This document shows, one piece after another, positions 34,546 through 43,599 of a stretch of DNA of 64,000 nt. The stretch lies in the NCBI RefSeq assembly GCF_000472925.1, contig NZ_AXAS01000041.1:1-64000 (forward strand). The letters run 5' to 3'. The position numbers were made by a program, and so were the translations under genes. A model generated the notes under the pieces. The model was given only the letters and a program-made list of their open reading frames with translations, was not told the DNA's origin and made no database searches. Position 1 is the stretch's first letter. Each line of letters opens with the position of its first letter. Source of the DNA: Bradyrhizobium sp. Ec3.3. Its GTDB lineage: Bacteria; Pseudomonadota; Alphaproteobacteria; Rhizobiales; Xanthobacteraceae.

Positions 34546-35619
34546 ATGAGCAAGAAACAATACCGGATCGCGGTGATCCCCGGCGACGGCATCGGCAAGG
34601 AAGTGATGCCCGAGGGGCTGCGCGTGCTGGAGGCGGCCGCGAAGAAACACGGCGTCTCCGTGCAGTTCGATCATTTCGACTTCTCGTCCTGCGACTATTA
34701 CGAGAAGCACGGCCAGATGATGCCTGACGACTGGAAGGAGAAGATCGGCAAGCATGACGCGATCTACTTCGGGGCGGTCGGCTGGCCGGCAAAAATTCCG
34801 GATCACGTCTCTCTGTGGGGGTCGCTGATCAAGTTCCGCCGCGAGTTCGACCAGTATGTGAACCTGCGCCCGGTCCGGCTGATGCCCGGCGTGCCGTCGC
34901 CGCTTGCGAACCGCAAGCCCGGCGATATCGATTTCTGGGTGGTGCGTGAGAACACCGAAGGCGAATATTCGTCCGTCGGCGGCCGCATGTTCCCGGATAC
35001 CGACCGCGAATTCGTCACGCAGCAGACCGTGATGACCCGCGTCGGCGTCGACCGTATCCTGAAATTCGCCTTCGAGCTCGCGCAGTCGCGGCCGAAGAAG
35101 CACCTGACCTCGGCGACCAAGTCCAACGGCATCTCGATCACCATGCCCTATTGGGACGAGCGCGTGGAGGCGATGGCGAAGAAGTTTCCGGGCGTGAAGT
35201 GGGACAAGTACCACATCGACATCTTGACGGCGAACTTCGTGCTGCATCCGGACTGGTTCGACGTCGTGGTCGGCTCCAACCTGTTCGGCGACATCCTCTC
35301 CGATCTCGGCCCCGCCTGCACCGGCACCATCGGCATCGCGCCGTCGGGCAACATCAACCCCGAACGCAATTTCCCGTCGGTGTTCGAGCCCGTGCACGGC
35401 TCGGCGCCCGATATCGCGGGGCAGGGCATTGCCAATCCGATCGGCATGATCTGGTCGGGCGCGATGATGTTCGAGCATCTCGGCGAGAAGGAAGCCGGCA
35501 AGTCGATCGTCGACGCCATCGAGCGCACGCTCGCCGAACGCACGTTGCGCACGAAAGACCTCGGCGGCAACGCCGACACGACCGCCTGCGGCAAGGCGGT
35601 CGCGGAGATGGTGGATTAG
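34546..35619 (+). CDS. tartrate/D-malate dehydrogenase (isocitrate dehydrogenase family)
   Basis: 357 residues of the beta-decarboxylating dehydrogenase family. IPGDGIGKEVMPEGLRVLEA at the start, substrate loop WGSLIKFRREFDQYVNLRPV, NTEGEYSSVGGR, SNLFGDILSDLG (metal-binding Asp) and EPVHGSAPDIAGQG for NAD. The sequence favours the TtuC/YeaU (DmlA) group, acting on tartrate or D-malate, over LeuB. ATG at 34546 is preferred to the longer frame. Fits the C4-acid theme of the 44.6-48.4 kb genes. Confidence 0.88.
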   Translation: MSKKQYRIAVIPGDGIGKEVMPEGLRVLEAAAKKHGVSVQFDHFDFSSCDYYEKHGQMMPDDWKEKIGKHDAIYFGAVGWPAKIPDHVSLWGSLIKFRREFDQYVNLRPVRLMPGVPSPLANRKPGDIDFWVVRENTEGEYSSVGGRMFPDTDREFVTQQTVMTRVGVDRILKFAFELAQSRPKKHLTSATKSNGISITMPYWDERVEAMAKKFPGVKWDKYHIDILTANFVLHPDWFDVVVGSNLFGDILSDLGPACTGTIGIAPSGNINPERNFPSVFEPVHGSAPDIAGQGIANPIGMIWSGAMMFEHLGEKEAGKSIVDAIERTLAERTLRTKDLGGNADTTACGKAVAEMVD

Positions 35620-35631
35620 GCCTCGGTGCGC

Positions 35632-35710
35632 AGGGTGGGTTAGCTGAAGACTAACCCACCCCTTATGCGGCACAAAAGCGGTGGGTTACGCTTCGCTAAC
35701 CCACCTTACG
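35632..35710. repeat. palindromic repeat, family D (GTGGGTTA...TAACCCAC)
   Basis: CAGGGTGGGTTAGC and CTAACCCACC flank further GTGGGTTA and AACCCACC copies, so the element is a double hairpin. A related copy lies at 36391-36476 on the other side of the small secreted-protein gene. Confidence 0.8.
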
Positions 35711-35828
35711 ATTGCTTCGTCGCGATTTCTTTCGGCGTGCCTCGAACCCGACATCAACGGGCTTCGACAGAGAAGCGGATGACCAAGCCGCGGCGCAACT
35801 CTCACCGAAACCCAACCGTGAAACTCCG

Positions 35829-36353
35829 ATGAAAAGTCCTGCTGTCTTTGTCTTGTTTCTGGCGCTGACGCCGACCACAGTCTGCCTGGCCCAGACCGCG
35901 CAGAAGCAGGCCTGCAATGTGAACATCGATGTTACCGATACCGACCCCAAGGGCACCAATGTAAGGGCAACTCCGGGCGGAAATGCCATCGCGTTGCTGA
36001 AGAACACCACGAGTGACGGCTGGATCGGCGTGCATGTCACCGGCCAGTTCGGTGACTGGTACGAGATCGACCGCGCCAATCTGATCGACGCCGATCAGCC
36101 ATCAGGCGGCAAGGTCATTTTCCAGGGAAAGGGGTATCTGCACAAAAGTGTGGTGGGCATCAGCGGTCTGCAAAACGGCGGCGTAGTCTATCGCAATCAC
36201 GATATCCGAACTGACCTGGTCGATTCTCACGTCTCCGGGGATCAGCGTGTCGACATGTTGGGCTGCTGGGGCGAATTTCTCAAGGTTCAGGTCAAGAAGG
36301 GCATCGGCTGGACCACGGCGATCTGCACCAACATGAACACGACCTGCAACTGA
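35829..36353 (+). CDS. small secreted protein of unknown function
   Basis: 174 residues with a signal peptide (SPAVFVLFLALTPTTVCLAQ, cleavage near residue 22). The mature part begins CNVNIDVTDTDPKGTNVRAT, resembling bacterial SH3-like segments (TNVRATPGG then WIGVHVTGQFGDWYEI), and has four further Cys that could form disulfides. A periplasmic or extracellular binding role is possible; no function assigned. Flanked on both sides by family D repeats. Confidence 0.75.
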   Translation: MKSPAVFVLFLALTPTTVCLAQTAQKQACNVNIDVTDTDPKGTNVRATPGGNAIALLKNTTSDGWIGVHVTGQFGDWYEIDRANLIDADQPSGGKVIFQGKGYLHKSVVGISGLQNGGVVYRNHDIRTDLVDSHVSGDQRVDMLGCWGEFLKVQVKKGIGWTTAICTNMNTTCN

Positions 36354-36390
36354 CCATCAGGGCAGCTGCATCGAGCTGGGGCGGAAGGCG

Positions 36391-36476
36391 TACCCACCAC
36401 CTATGTGGCCAGAAAAGCGGTGGGTTACACCCAGCGAACTGCGCTTCGCGCAGTGGCAAGGCTAACCCACCCTACG
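36391..36476. repeat. palindromic repeat, family D, second copy
   Basis: ACCCACC...GGTGGGTTA and GCTAACCCACC arms with an inserted CTGCGCTTCGCGCAG hairpin not present in the 35632 copy. Located between convergent genes. Confidence 0.8.
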
Positions 36477-36511
36477 AGTTTCTAGTCCGCGGCGACGACA
36501 ACGCCCGTCTC

Positions 36512-37762
36512 TCAAGACGCAACGCCGGCGATCGCCAGCACGGTGTGCATCAATACGTTGGCGCCAGCGGTGCAGTCTGCCTGCGTCGCGTCTTCCAGCT
36601 CGTTGTGGCTGATGCCGTCCTTGCAGGGTACGAACACCATCGCCGCCGGCATCACGGTGTTGAGGTTGCAGGCATCGTGACCGGCACCGGAGGTGATGCG
36701 GCGGCTGGAATAGCCGAGCGTATTGGCGGCATTCTCGACGGCCGCAATGAGCTTGGGATCAAAATGCGTCGGCACCTTGCGCCAGACCAGATCAAGCTTC
36801 ACCTCGACCTTGCGCCGCGCGGCGATCTCGGCAATGGCCGCGCGCAGGTTGCGATCGAGCGCGTCCATGATCGCGGCATCTGCGCTGCGGCAATCGATGG
36901 TGAAGGCGATCTCGCCGGGGATCACGTTGCGCGAGGGATTTGCGATCACGGCCTCGCCGATGGTGCCGACGGCTTTCGGCCCGTGCCTCTTCGCGATGGC
37001 CTCCATCGCCAGCACGATTTCGGACAAGGTCGCCAGTGCGTCGCGGCGCAGCGGCATCGGCGTCGAGCCGGCATGGCTTTCGAAGCCGGTGATATGGCCG
37101 TCATACCACAGCACGCCCTGGCCGGAGTCGACGACGCCGATGGTCTTGGCTTCGGCCTCCAGGATCGGTCCCTGCTCGATATGCAGCTCGACGAAGCAGC
37201 CGAGCTTCTGGAAGCCGACAGGCTTGTCGCCGCGATAGCCGATCGTATCGAGCGCCTGGCCGACCGTGACGTCCTCGGCGTCCTTGCGCGACAGGATATC
37301 GTCGGTGGTGAAATCGCCGACATAGGCGGCGGACGCCATCATCGCGGGCGCAAAGCGCGAGCCTTCCTCGTTGGTCCAGTTCACGACGCAGATCGGCGCC
37401 TCGGTCTCGATGCCGGCGTCGTTCAGCGTGCGGATCACCTCGAGCGCGCCGAGCGTCCCCAGAATGCCGTCATACTTGCCGCCGGTCGGCTGCGTATCAA
37501 GATGCGAGCCGATGCCGACGGGCAGCTTCGACAGGTCACGGCCCCTCCGCAAGCCGAACATCGAGCCGAGCGCGTCGATGTGCACCTCGAGGCCGGCATC
37601 CTCGCACGCATTGCGGAACCAGTCGCGCACCTGCTTGTCCTCGGCGCTCAGTGTCAGCCGCCGCACGCCGCCCTTCTGCGTCGCGCCGAATTGCGCGGTC
37701 TCGTGGATGGAGCCCCAGAGGCGGGCGGAATCGATTTGCAGATTGGTGGCGGCTCGGCTCAT
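36512..37762 (-). CDS. Zn-dependent N-carbamoyl-amino-acid hydrolase / allantoate amidohydrolase family
   Basis: 416 residues, M20 peptidase-like fold. Metal ligands: His87 and Asp98 in GSHLDTQPTGGKYDG, Glu132/Glu133 in NWTNEEGSRF, His in ELHIEQGP, and a late His in SGAGHDACN or ISHNELED. The family cleaves N-carbamoyl-L-amino acids, beta-ureidopropionate or allantoate. Located beside a LysR regulator and a DUF1445 lyase, suggesting use of a carbamoylated or cyclic amino-acid derivative. Confidence 0.88.
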   Translation of the reverse strand: MSRAATNLQIDSARLWGSIHETAQFGATQKGGVRRLTLSAEDKQVRDWFRNACEDAGLEVHIDALGSMFGLRRGRDLSKLPVGIGSHLDTQPTGGKYDGILGTLGALEVIRTLNDAGIETEAPICVVNWTNEEGSRFAPAMMASAAYVGDFTTDDILSRKDAEDVTVGQALDTIGYRGDKPVGFQKLGCFVELHIEQGPILEAEAKTIGVVDSGQGVLWYDGHITGFESHAGSTPMPLRRDALATLSEIVLAMEAIAKRHGPKAVGTIGEAVIANPSRNVIPGEIAFTIDCRSADAAIMDALDRNLRAAIAEIAARRKVEVKLDLVWRKVPTHFDPKLIAAVENAANTLGYSSRRITSGAGHDACNLNTVMPAAMVFVPCKDGISHNELEDATQADCTAGANVLMHTVLAIAGVAS

Positions 37763-37793
37763 GCGTCTATTTCCATTCCTGTCAGGCCCAATT

Positions 37794-38711
37794 TCAATGA
37801 CGCGCCGTCATCTCCGCGTCAACCGCGAGACTCTTTTGCGCGATCTGCCGCGCGAGATCGGCGACGCGCTCGACGGCGATGACGTCGGGCGAGGCGAGCC
37901 AGCTTGCCGTGAAGGTCAGCGGCGTGATGTTGAGGTCGGTATCGAGCAGCTGCAACCGTCCGTCGGCGAGCTCGTTCTCGACGATCGCGGCGGGGATCAC
38001 CGCGATGCCAAGTCCCTCGACCGCCATGTGGATGACGGTCGCGAGCGACGCGGAGGCATGCAGACGGATCGGGGGCAGCTCGGGCCGGTCGAAGACCTCG
38101 CGCACGGCCTCATACGGTCTGGTCTTGCGCGGGAAGGTGATGATCGGAAAGCGCGCAAGGTCCTGCCTGGTGACCGGACCGTGGCCGAGCCCGAGCGAAG
38201 GGCTTGCGAGAAAGCCGATCGGATATTCCGTCAGCACGCGGTTATGCACGCCGGAAGCCGATAGCGGTCCGACCACGAAGGCAAGCTCGATCTCCTGTGC
38301 CAAGAGGCGCGCTGTGAGGTTCGGCGTGATGTCGACCTCGATCTCGAGCGACAGGTTCGGGTAGATCTCGTTCACGCTCTTGACGAGCCGCGGCAGCCAG
38401 GTGTGCACGATGGTCTCGGCGACACCCAGCCGCATCACGCCGCGCATCGCCGACGCGTTGCCGATCTCGGCCATCATCGCCGCGCGCAGGCCGATCAGCT
38501 TTTCCGCATAGACCATCATCTGCCGGCCGCTCGGCGTCGGCGAGGCGATCCGATGATCGCGGTTGAGGAGCTTGACGCCCATCTCGCGCTCGAGCTGGGC
38601 AATGCGCTGGGAGATCGCCGGTTGGGTGGTGTTGAGCCGTTGCGCGGCCCCGCGGAAGCTGCCGAGCTTCACAACCCAGAGGAAGGTTTCGATCGACCTG
38701 AAGTCCAGCAT
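37794..38711 (-). CDS. LysR-family transcriptional regulator
   Basis: 305 residues. N-terminal HTH: LGSFRGAAQRLNTTQPAISQ followed by RIAQLEREMGVKLLNRDH. C-terminal periplasmic-binding-like effector domain. It starts 16 bases from a perfect palindrome shared with the divergent DUF1445 gene, the classical LysR layout. The hydrolase gene follows 31 bases behind on the same strand. Confidence 0.92.
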   Translation of the reverse strand: MLDFRSIETFLWVVKLGSFRGAAQRLNTTQPAISQRIAQLEREMGVKLLNRDHRIASPTPSGRQMMVYAEKLIGLRAAMMAEIGNASAMRGVMRLGVAETIVHTWLPRLVKSVNEIYPNLSLEIEVDITPNLTARLLAQEIELAFVVGPLSASGVHNRVLTEYPIGFLASPSLGLGHGPVTRQDLARFPIITFPRKTRPYEAVREVFDRPELPPIRLHASASLATVIHMAVEGLGIAVIPAAIVENELADGRLQLLDTDLNITPLTFTASWLASPDVIAVERVADLARQIAQKSLAVDAEMTARH

Positions 38712-38727
38712 TGGACGGAGTTTTCCA

Positions 38728-38750
38728 ATCGATAAATGGAATTTATCGAT
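38728..38750. promoter_or_regulatory. perfect LysR-type palindrome upstream of DUF1445 gene
   Basis: ATCGATAAA-TGGAA-TTTATCGAT, nine-base arms around five bases, containing T-N11-A spacings typical of LysR sites. A TATATT follows at 38752-38757, which could be the -10 of the divergent operon. Confidence 0.8.
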
Positions 38751-38830
38751 CTATATTAGAAAGGAAGATTAGACTTTATAGCACGGCTGGTGTTGGCTGT
38801 CCTTGTCGAGATTATAGGCAGGTCGATCAA

Positions 38831-39646
38831 ATGACTGTTTTGGTGGCAGCGCAGCAAACTGAAACAAACAACGCCCTTCCGAGCCGTCAGGCGCGGCTCG
38901 CTTATCGCAGCGGACAGGTCGGCTCGACGGCCGGCGTTGCCCCCGGCTTCGTGCAGGGCAATCTGGCGATCCTGCCCGAGAAATACGCCAGCGCCTTTCA
39001 CCGCTTCTGCCAGCTCAATCCAAAACCGTGCCCGATCATCGGCATGTCCGACGTCGGCAGTCCGTACATCCCCGCGCTTGGCGCCGATCTCGACATCCGC
39101 AGCGACGTGCCGCGCTATCGCGTGTGGCGCGACGGTGAGGTCGTGGAAGAGCCGACCGACATCACGAAACACTGGCGCGACGACCTCGTGACCTTCGTGC
39201 TCGGCTGCTCGTTCTCCTTTGAAGAGGCGCTGCTCGACGAGGGCATGCCGATCCGCCACATCGAGCACAATGTGCGCGTGCCGATGTACCGCACCAACAT
39301 CGCGTGCGGCGCCTCGGGACCGTTCGCGGGCCCAATGGTGGTGTCGATGCGTCCATTCAAGCCGGCCGATGCGATCCGCGCGGTGCAGATCACCTCGCGC
39401 TACCCCGCCGTGCACGGCGCGCCCGTGCATCTCGGCCATCCGCACCTGATCGGCATCAAGGACATCGCCAAGCCCGACTACGGCGATCCCGTGCCGGTCG
39501 CCGATGACGAGATCCCGGTGTTCTGGGCATGCGGCGTCACGCCGCAGTCCGTCATCAATGCCGCGAAGCTGCCGTTCGCGATCACGCATTCGCCGGGGCT
39601 GATGCTGGTGACGGACCTGAAGAACAAGAACATGGCCGTGATTTAA
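38831..39646 (+). CDS. DUF1445 (D-glutamate cyclase-like) putative hydro-lyase
   Basis: 271 residues. Typical DUF1445 stretches: YRSGQVGSTAGVAPGFVQGN at the start, FVLGCSFSFEEALLDEGMPI, RHIEHNVRVPMYRTNIAC and FWACGVTPQSVI. Some relatives convert D-glutamate to 5-oxoproline; others are unassigned hydro-lyases. It is the first gene of the LysR-divergent unit and precedes a complete ABC importer, so the imported compound is probably its substrate or is one step away. Confidence 0.88.
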   Translation: MTVLVAAQQTETNNALPSRQARLAYRSGQVGSTAGVAPGFVQGNLAILPEKYASAFHRFCQLNPKPCPIIGMSDVGSPYIPALGADLDIRSDVPRYRVWRDGEVVEEPTDITKHWRDDLVTFVLGCSFSFEEALLDEGMPIRHIEHNVRVPMYRTNIACGASGPFAGPMVVSMRPFKPADAIRAVQITSRYPAVHGAPVHLGHPHLIGIKDIAKPDYGDPVPVADDEIPVFWACGVTPQSVINAAKLPFAITHSPGLMLVTDLKNKNMAVI

Positions 39647-39730
39647 TGGGCAGCGTATGCTGCTTCTTCGGGCTTTACCGTACACACCAATCGCTCCATC
39701 GATAGCCGCAAATAAGAGGGAAATTTGCTA

Positions 39731-40981
39731 ATGACGATCACGCGCCGCGACGTTCTGCTCGGAGCTACTGCTACCGCAACTGCTGCACTCATGCCGCTCG
39801 CAGCTCGCGCGCAGACCTCGGAAGTGGTGATCGGCCTGACCTATCCCTTGTCGGGCGCCAACGCCCAGATCGGCGTCGATGCGCAGCGCGCATTCGAGAC
39901 TGCGGTCGACATCATCAACAAGGACTTCGAACTTGACCTGCCGCTAGCCAAGGGTGAAGGACTGCCGGGCCTCGGCGGCGCCAAGATCCGCCTGGTCTTC
40001 GCCGATCACCAGGGCGATCCGCAGAAGGGCCGCGCCGAGGCCGAACGCCTGATCACGCAGGAAAAGGTCTGTGCGGTGCTCGGCACCTATCAGAGCGCTG
40101 TCGCGGTCACCGTCAGCCAGATCTGCGAACGTTACCAGATACCGTTCATGTCGGCCGACAACTCCTCGCCCAGCCTGCATCGCCGCGGCCTGAAATACTA
40201 TTTCCGTGCCTCGCCGCACGACGAGATGTTCTCGGCGGCAATGTTCGATTTCCTTGATGCGATGAAGAGGAAGGGGACCAAGATCGAGTCGCTGGCCCTG
40301 TTCCACGAGGACACGATCTTTGGCACTGACTCGTCGAATGCGCAGCTCAAGCTTGCCGCCGAGCGCGGCTACAAGGTCGCCGCCGACATCAAGTATCGTG
40401 CCAATTCGCCGTCGCTGTCGGCCGAAGTGCAGCAACTGAAGGCTGCCAACGCCGACGTGCTGATGCCCTCGAGCTACACCACCGACGGCATCCTTCTGAT
40501 CAAGACCATGGGTGAGCTCGGCTACAAGCCGAACTCCATCGTGGCGCAGGCCGCCGGCTTCTCCGAGAAGGCGTTCTATGACGCGGTCGGCGACAAGGTC
40601 GAGGGTGTGATCACCCGCGGCAGCTTCTCGCTCGATCTCGCCGCCAAGCGGCCGATGGTCGGCAAGATCAACGACATGTTCAAGGCGAAGTCCGGCAAGG
40701 ATCTCAACGACAACACCTCGCGGGAATTCATGACCATGATCATCATGGCGGACGCCATCAATCGCGCCAAGTCCACCGACGGCGAGAAGATCCGCGACGC
40801 CCTGGCGGCAACCGAGATGCCGGGCGAGCAGACCATCATGCCCTGGAAGCGCGTCAAGTTCGACGAGATGGGCCAGAACAACGATGCCGACCCCGTGCTT
40901 CTGCAGTATGTCGGCGGCAAGTTCGTCACCATCTCGCCGGCGCAGGCCGCGGTGGCCGAACCGATCTGGCCGATGAAGTAA
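39731..40981 (+). CDS. ABC transporter substrate-binding protein, branched-chain/amide type
   Basis: 416 residues with a Tat-type leader (ITRRDVLLGATATATAALMP, ending in ARA). Mature protein is a periplasmic-binding fold type I: GLTYPLSGANAQIGVDAQRA, FADHQGDPQKGRAEAERLI and AVLGTYQSAVAVTVSQICER. Start at 39731 with AGAGGGA upstream. The ligand is not known; relatives bind amides, hydroxy acids and aromatic acids as well as Leu/Ile/Val. Confidence 0.9.
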   Translation: MTITRRDVLLGATATATAALMPLAARAQTSEVVIGLTYPLSGANAQIGVDAQRAFETAVDIINKDFELDLPLAKGEGLPGLGGAKIRLVFADHQGDPQKGRAEAERLITQEKVCAVLGTYQSAVAVTVSQICERYQIPFMSADNSSPSLHRRGLKYYFRASPHDEMFSAAMFDFLDAMKRKGTKIESLALFHEDTIFGTDSSNAQLKLAAERGYKVAADIKYRANSPSLSAEVQQLKAANADVLMPSSYTTDGILLIKTMGELGYKPNSIVAQAAGFSEKAFYDAVGDKVEGVITRGSFSLDLAAKRPMVGKINDMFKAKSGKDLNDNTSREFMTMIIMADAINRAKSTDGEKIRDALAATEMPGEQTIMPWKRVKFDEMGQNNDADPVLLQYVGGKFVTISPAQAAVAEPIWPMK

Positions 40982-41015
40982 ACAGGCCGCAGGGCAGGGT
41001 GGGGGACCAAGCACT

Positions 41016-41894
41016 GTGACAACCGAGACCATTATCCAAAGTCTTGCGAGCGGCCTCCTGATGGGGCTGCTCTATGGATTGATCGCGGTCGGGCTCGCCC
41101 TGATCTTCGGTCTGATGGACGTCGTGAACTTCGCCCATGGCGAGTTCCTGATGATCGCGATGTACGCGACCTTCTTCCTGTTCGCGTTCTTCGCGATCGA
41201 CCCCTTGCTCTCGGCGCCGCTGGTCGCCGCGGCCTTGTTCGTGTTCGGGGCCCTGATCTATCTCTTGATCGTGCGCTTTGCGATGCGCGCCAAGGCCAAT
41301 GCCGGCATGGTGCAGATCTTCGCGACCTTTGGCCTGGCGATCGTGATGCGCGGATTGGCGCAGCTCCTCTTTACGCCGGACTATCGCAGCGTTACGCACT
41401 CCTGGCTCGGCGGCAAGACGGTGTCGATCGCCGGCATCTTCCTGCCGGAGCCGCAGCTCGTTGGCGCCCTGGTGTCGATCGCGGCGTTCGCCGGGCTCTA
41501 TTTCTTCATCAACCGTACCGATTTCGGCCGCGCGCTGGAGGCGACTCGTGAAGACCCCGGCGCGGTCGCGCTCGTTGGGATCGACAAGAACCGCGTGTTC
41601 GCGCTCGGCTGGGGCCTCGGGGCGGCCCTGGTCGGTCTGTCCGGCGCCATCATGGCGGTCTTCTTCTATATTTATCCCGACGTCGGCGCGTCCTTTGCGC
41701 TGATCGCCTATGTCACGGTGGCCCTCGGCGGCTTCGGCAGCGTGTTCGGCGCCTTCGCCGGCGGTATCGTCGTCGGTTTGGTCGAAGCAACGACCGCGCT
41801 GGTGCTGCCGCCATCGCTGAAATCGGTCGGCATCTACGCCGTCTATCTCCTCGTGGTCTTCATCCGGCCGCGCGGCCTGTTCGGGTCGATGTGA
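41016..41894 (+). CDS. livH: LivH-type ABC permease
   Basis: 292 residues, about eight membrane spans. Family stretches: SLASGLLMGLLYGLIAVGLA, GLMDVVNFAHGEFLM and ALEATREDPGAVALVGIDKN (ATPase contact). GTG start; GGTGGGGGACC supplies the ribosome site. Named by family only; the substrate need not be leucine. Confidence 0.9.
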   Translation: MTTETIIQSLASGLLMGLLYGLIAVGLALIFGLMDVVNFAHGEFLMIAMYATFFLFAFFAIDPLLSAPLVAAALFVFGALIYLLIVRFAMRAKANAGMVQIFATFGLAIVMRGLAQLLFTPDYRSVTHSWLGGKTVSIAGIFLPEPQLVGALVSIAAFAGLYFFINRTDFGRALEATREDPGAVALVGIDKNRVFALGWGLGAALVGLSGAIMAVFFYIYPDVGASFALIAYVTVALGGFGSVFGAFAGGIVVGLVEATTALVLPPSLKSVGIYAVYLLVVFIRPRGLFGSM

Positions 41895-42871
41895 TGGACA
41901 AGGATTTTTCCTCGCGGCGCCGCCGCGACCTGATCATAGCCGCCGTGTTGGCGGCGATCGCGGCACTGGTGCCGCTGTTCGTGAAGGACGTCTACGTCCA
42001 GAACATCATGATCCTGACGCTGATGTACGCAGCGTTATCGCAGAGCTGGAATATCCTCTCCGGCTATTGCGGACAGATTTCGCTGGGCCACGCCCTTTAT
42101 TTCGGGTTGGGTGCCTACACCACCGCGCTTCTCTTCATGAAGTTCGGAGTGCCGCCGTGGTTCGGGATGATCGCCGGCGGTTTGATCTCCGCAGCGATCG
42201 CGATGGCGCTCGGCTATCCCTGTTTCCGGCTCGGCGGCCACTATTTCGCCATCGCCACCATCGTGATCGCCGAGATCGCGCTGCTGTTGATCCAGAACTG
42301 GGACTGGGCGGGCGCAGCGCTCGGCATCGACATTCCCGTGCGCGGCGACAGCTGGCTGAAGTTCCAGTTCACGCGAAGCAAGCTGCCGTACTTCTATTTT
42401 GCCCTCGTGCTCGCCTGTGTCGCGTGGTTCGTCACCTGGTGGCTGGAAGATTCCAAATGGGGCTTTTGGTGGCGTGCGGTGAAGGACAATCCGCAGGCCG
42501 CCGAGAGTCTGGGCGTCGACGTGTTCAATTCCAAGATGGGCGCCGCGGCCGTCTCGGCCTTCCTTGTCGCAGTCGGCGGCAGCTTCTATGCGCAGTTCGT
42601 CTCCTATATCGATCCTGAAAGCGTGATGGGCTTCCAGTTCTCGCTGCTCATGGCGCTGCCGGCGGTGCTGGGCGGGATCGGCACTCTCTGGGGACCCGCG
42701 CTCGGCGCGGTCATCCTGATCCCGCTGACGGAATTGACGCGCTCCTATATCGGCGGCTCCGGCCGCGGCGTCGACCTCATCGTCTATGGCTCACTGATCA
42801 TCCTGATCTCGCTGGCGCTGCCGCGAGGGCTGGTGAGCCTGTTCTCCTCGCGCAAGGGAGCCGCACGATGA
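41894..42871 (+). CDS. livM: LivM-type ABC permease
   Basis: 325 residues starting at the ATG that overlaps the previous stop (TGATG). Membrane spans with NILSGYCGQISLGHALYFGL and the cytoplasmic loop WRAVKDNPQAAESLGVDVFN. Pairs with the LivH-type permease. Confidence 0.91.
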   Translation: MDKDFSSRRRRDLIIAAVLAAIAALVPLFVKDVYVQNIMILTLMYAALSQSWNILSGYCGQISLGHALYFGLGAYTTALLFMKFGVPPWFGMIAGGLISAAIAMALGYPCFRLGGHYFAIATIVIAEIALLLIQNWDWAGAALGIDIPVRGDSWLKFQFTRSKLPYFYFALVLACVAWFVTWWLEDSKWGFWWRAVKDNPQAAESLGVDVFNSKMGAAAVSAFLVAVGGSFYAQFVSYIDPESVMGFQFSLLMALPAVLGGIGTLWGPALGAVILIPLTELTRSYIGGSGRGVDLIVYGSLIILISLALPRGLVSLFSSRKGAAR

Positions 42872-43599
42872 CCGCGCTCCTTGAAACCCGCGGCGTCTGG
42901 CAGCGCTTCGGCGGCCTCGTCGCCAACTCCGACGTCTCGATCTCGGTCGGCCGCGGCGAGATCGTCGGGCTGATCGGACCCAACGGCGCAGGCAAGTCGA
43001 CGCTGTTCAATCTCATCGCCGGCGTCCTGCCGCCGACGCAAGGCTCGATCTGGTTCGATGGCGAGGATGTCACGCGCATGCCCGCGGCCGAGCGCTGCCA
43101 GCGCGGCGTCGGGCGCACCTTCCAGGTCGTCAAGAGCTTCGAGACCATGACGGTCGTCGACAACGTCATCGTCGGCGCGCTGGTGCGCAACACCGTGATG
43201 CGCGAGGCGCGTCGCAAGGCGCATGAGGTATTGGAGTTCACCGGCCTTGCCGCGCGCGCAGGCGTGCTTGCAAGCGACCTCGTGCCGGCCGAGAAGCGGC
43301 GCCTTGAAGTGGCGCGCGCGCTTGCGACCGAGCCAAAGCTCTTGCTGCTCGACGAAGTCCTCACCGGCCTCACGCCGACGGAAGCGCAGACCGGCGTCGC
43401 GCTGGTGCGCAAGGTGCGGGATGCCGGCATCACCGTGCTGATGGTCGAGCACGTCATGGAGATCGTGATGCCGCTCGTCGACCGCGCCATCGTGCTCGAC
43501 CTCGGCAAGGTGCTGGTCGAGGGCAAGCCCGCTGACGTCGTCCGCGATCCCAAGGTGATCAGCGCATATCTGGGAGATCGTCATGCTCAGAGTGCATGA
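42868..43599 (+). CDS. livG: LivG-type ABC ATPase
   Basis: 243 residues. Walker A GPNGAGKSTLFNL, Walker B LLLLDEVLTGL and the LivG-typical RGVGRTFQVVKSFETMTV. The signature region reads LVPAEKRRLEVARALA instead of LSGGQ-like, a recognised LivG variant. ATGA overlap with the previous gene. Confidence 0.93.
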   Translation: MTALLETRGVWQRFGGLVANSDVSISVGRGEIVGLIGPNGAGKSTLFNLIAGVLPPTQGSIWFDGEDVTRMPAAERCQRGVGRTFQVVKSFETMTVVDNVIVGALVRNTVMREARRKAHEVLEFTGLAARAGVLASDLVPAEKRRLEVARALATEPKLLLLDEVLTGLTPTEAQTGVALVRKVRDAGITVLMVEHVMEIVMPLVDRAIVLDLGKVLVEGKPADVVRDPKVISAYLGDRHAQSA

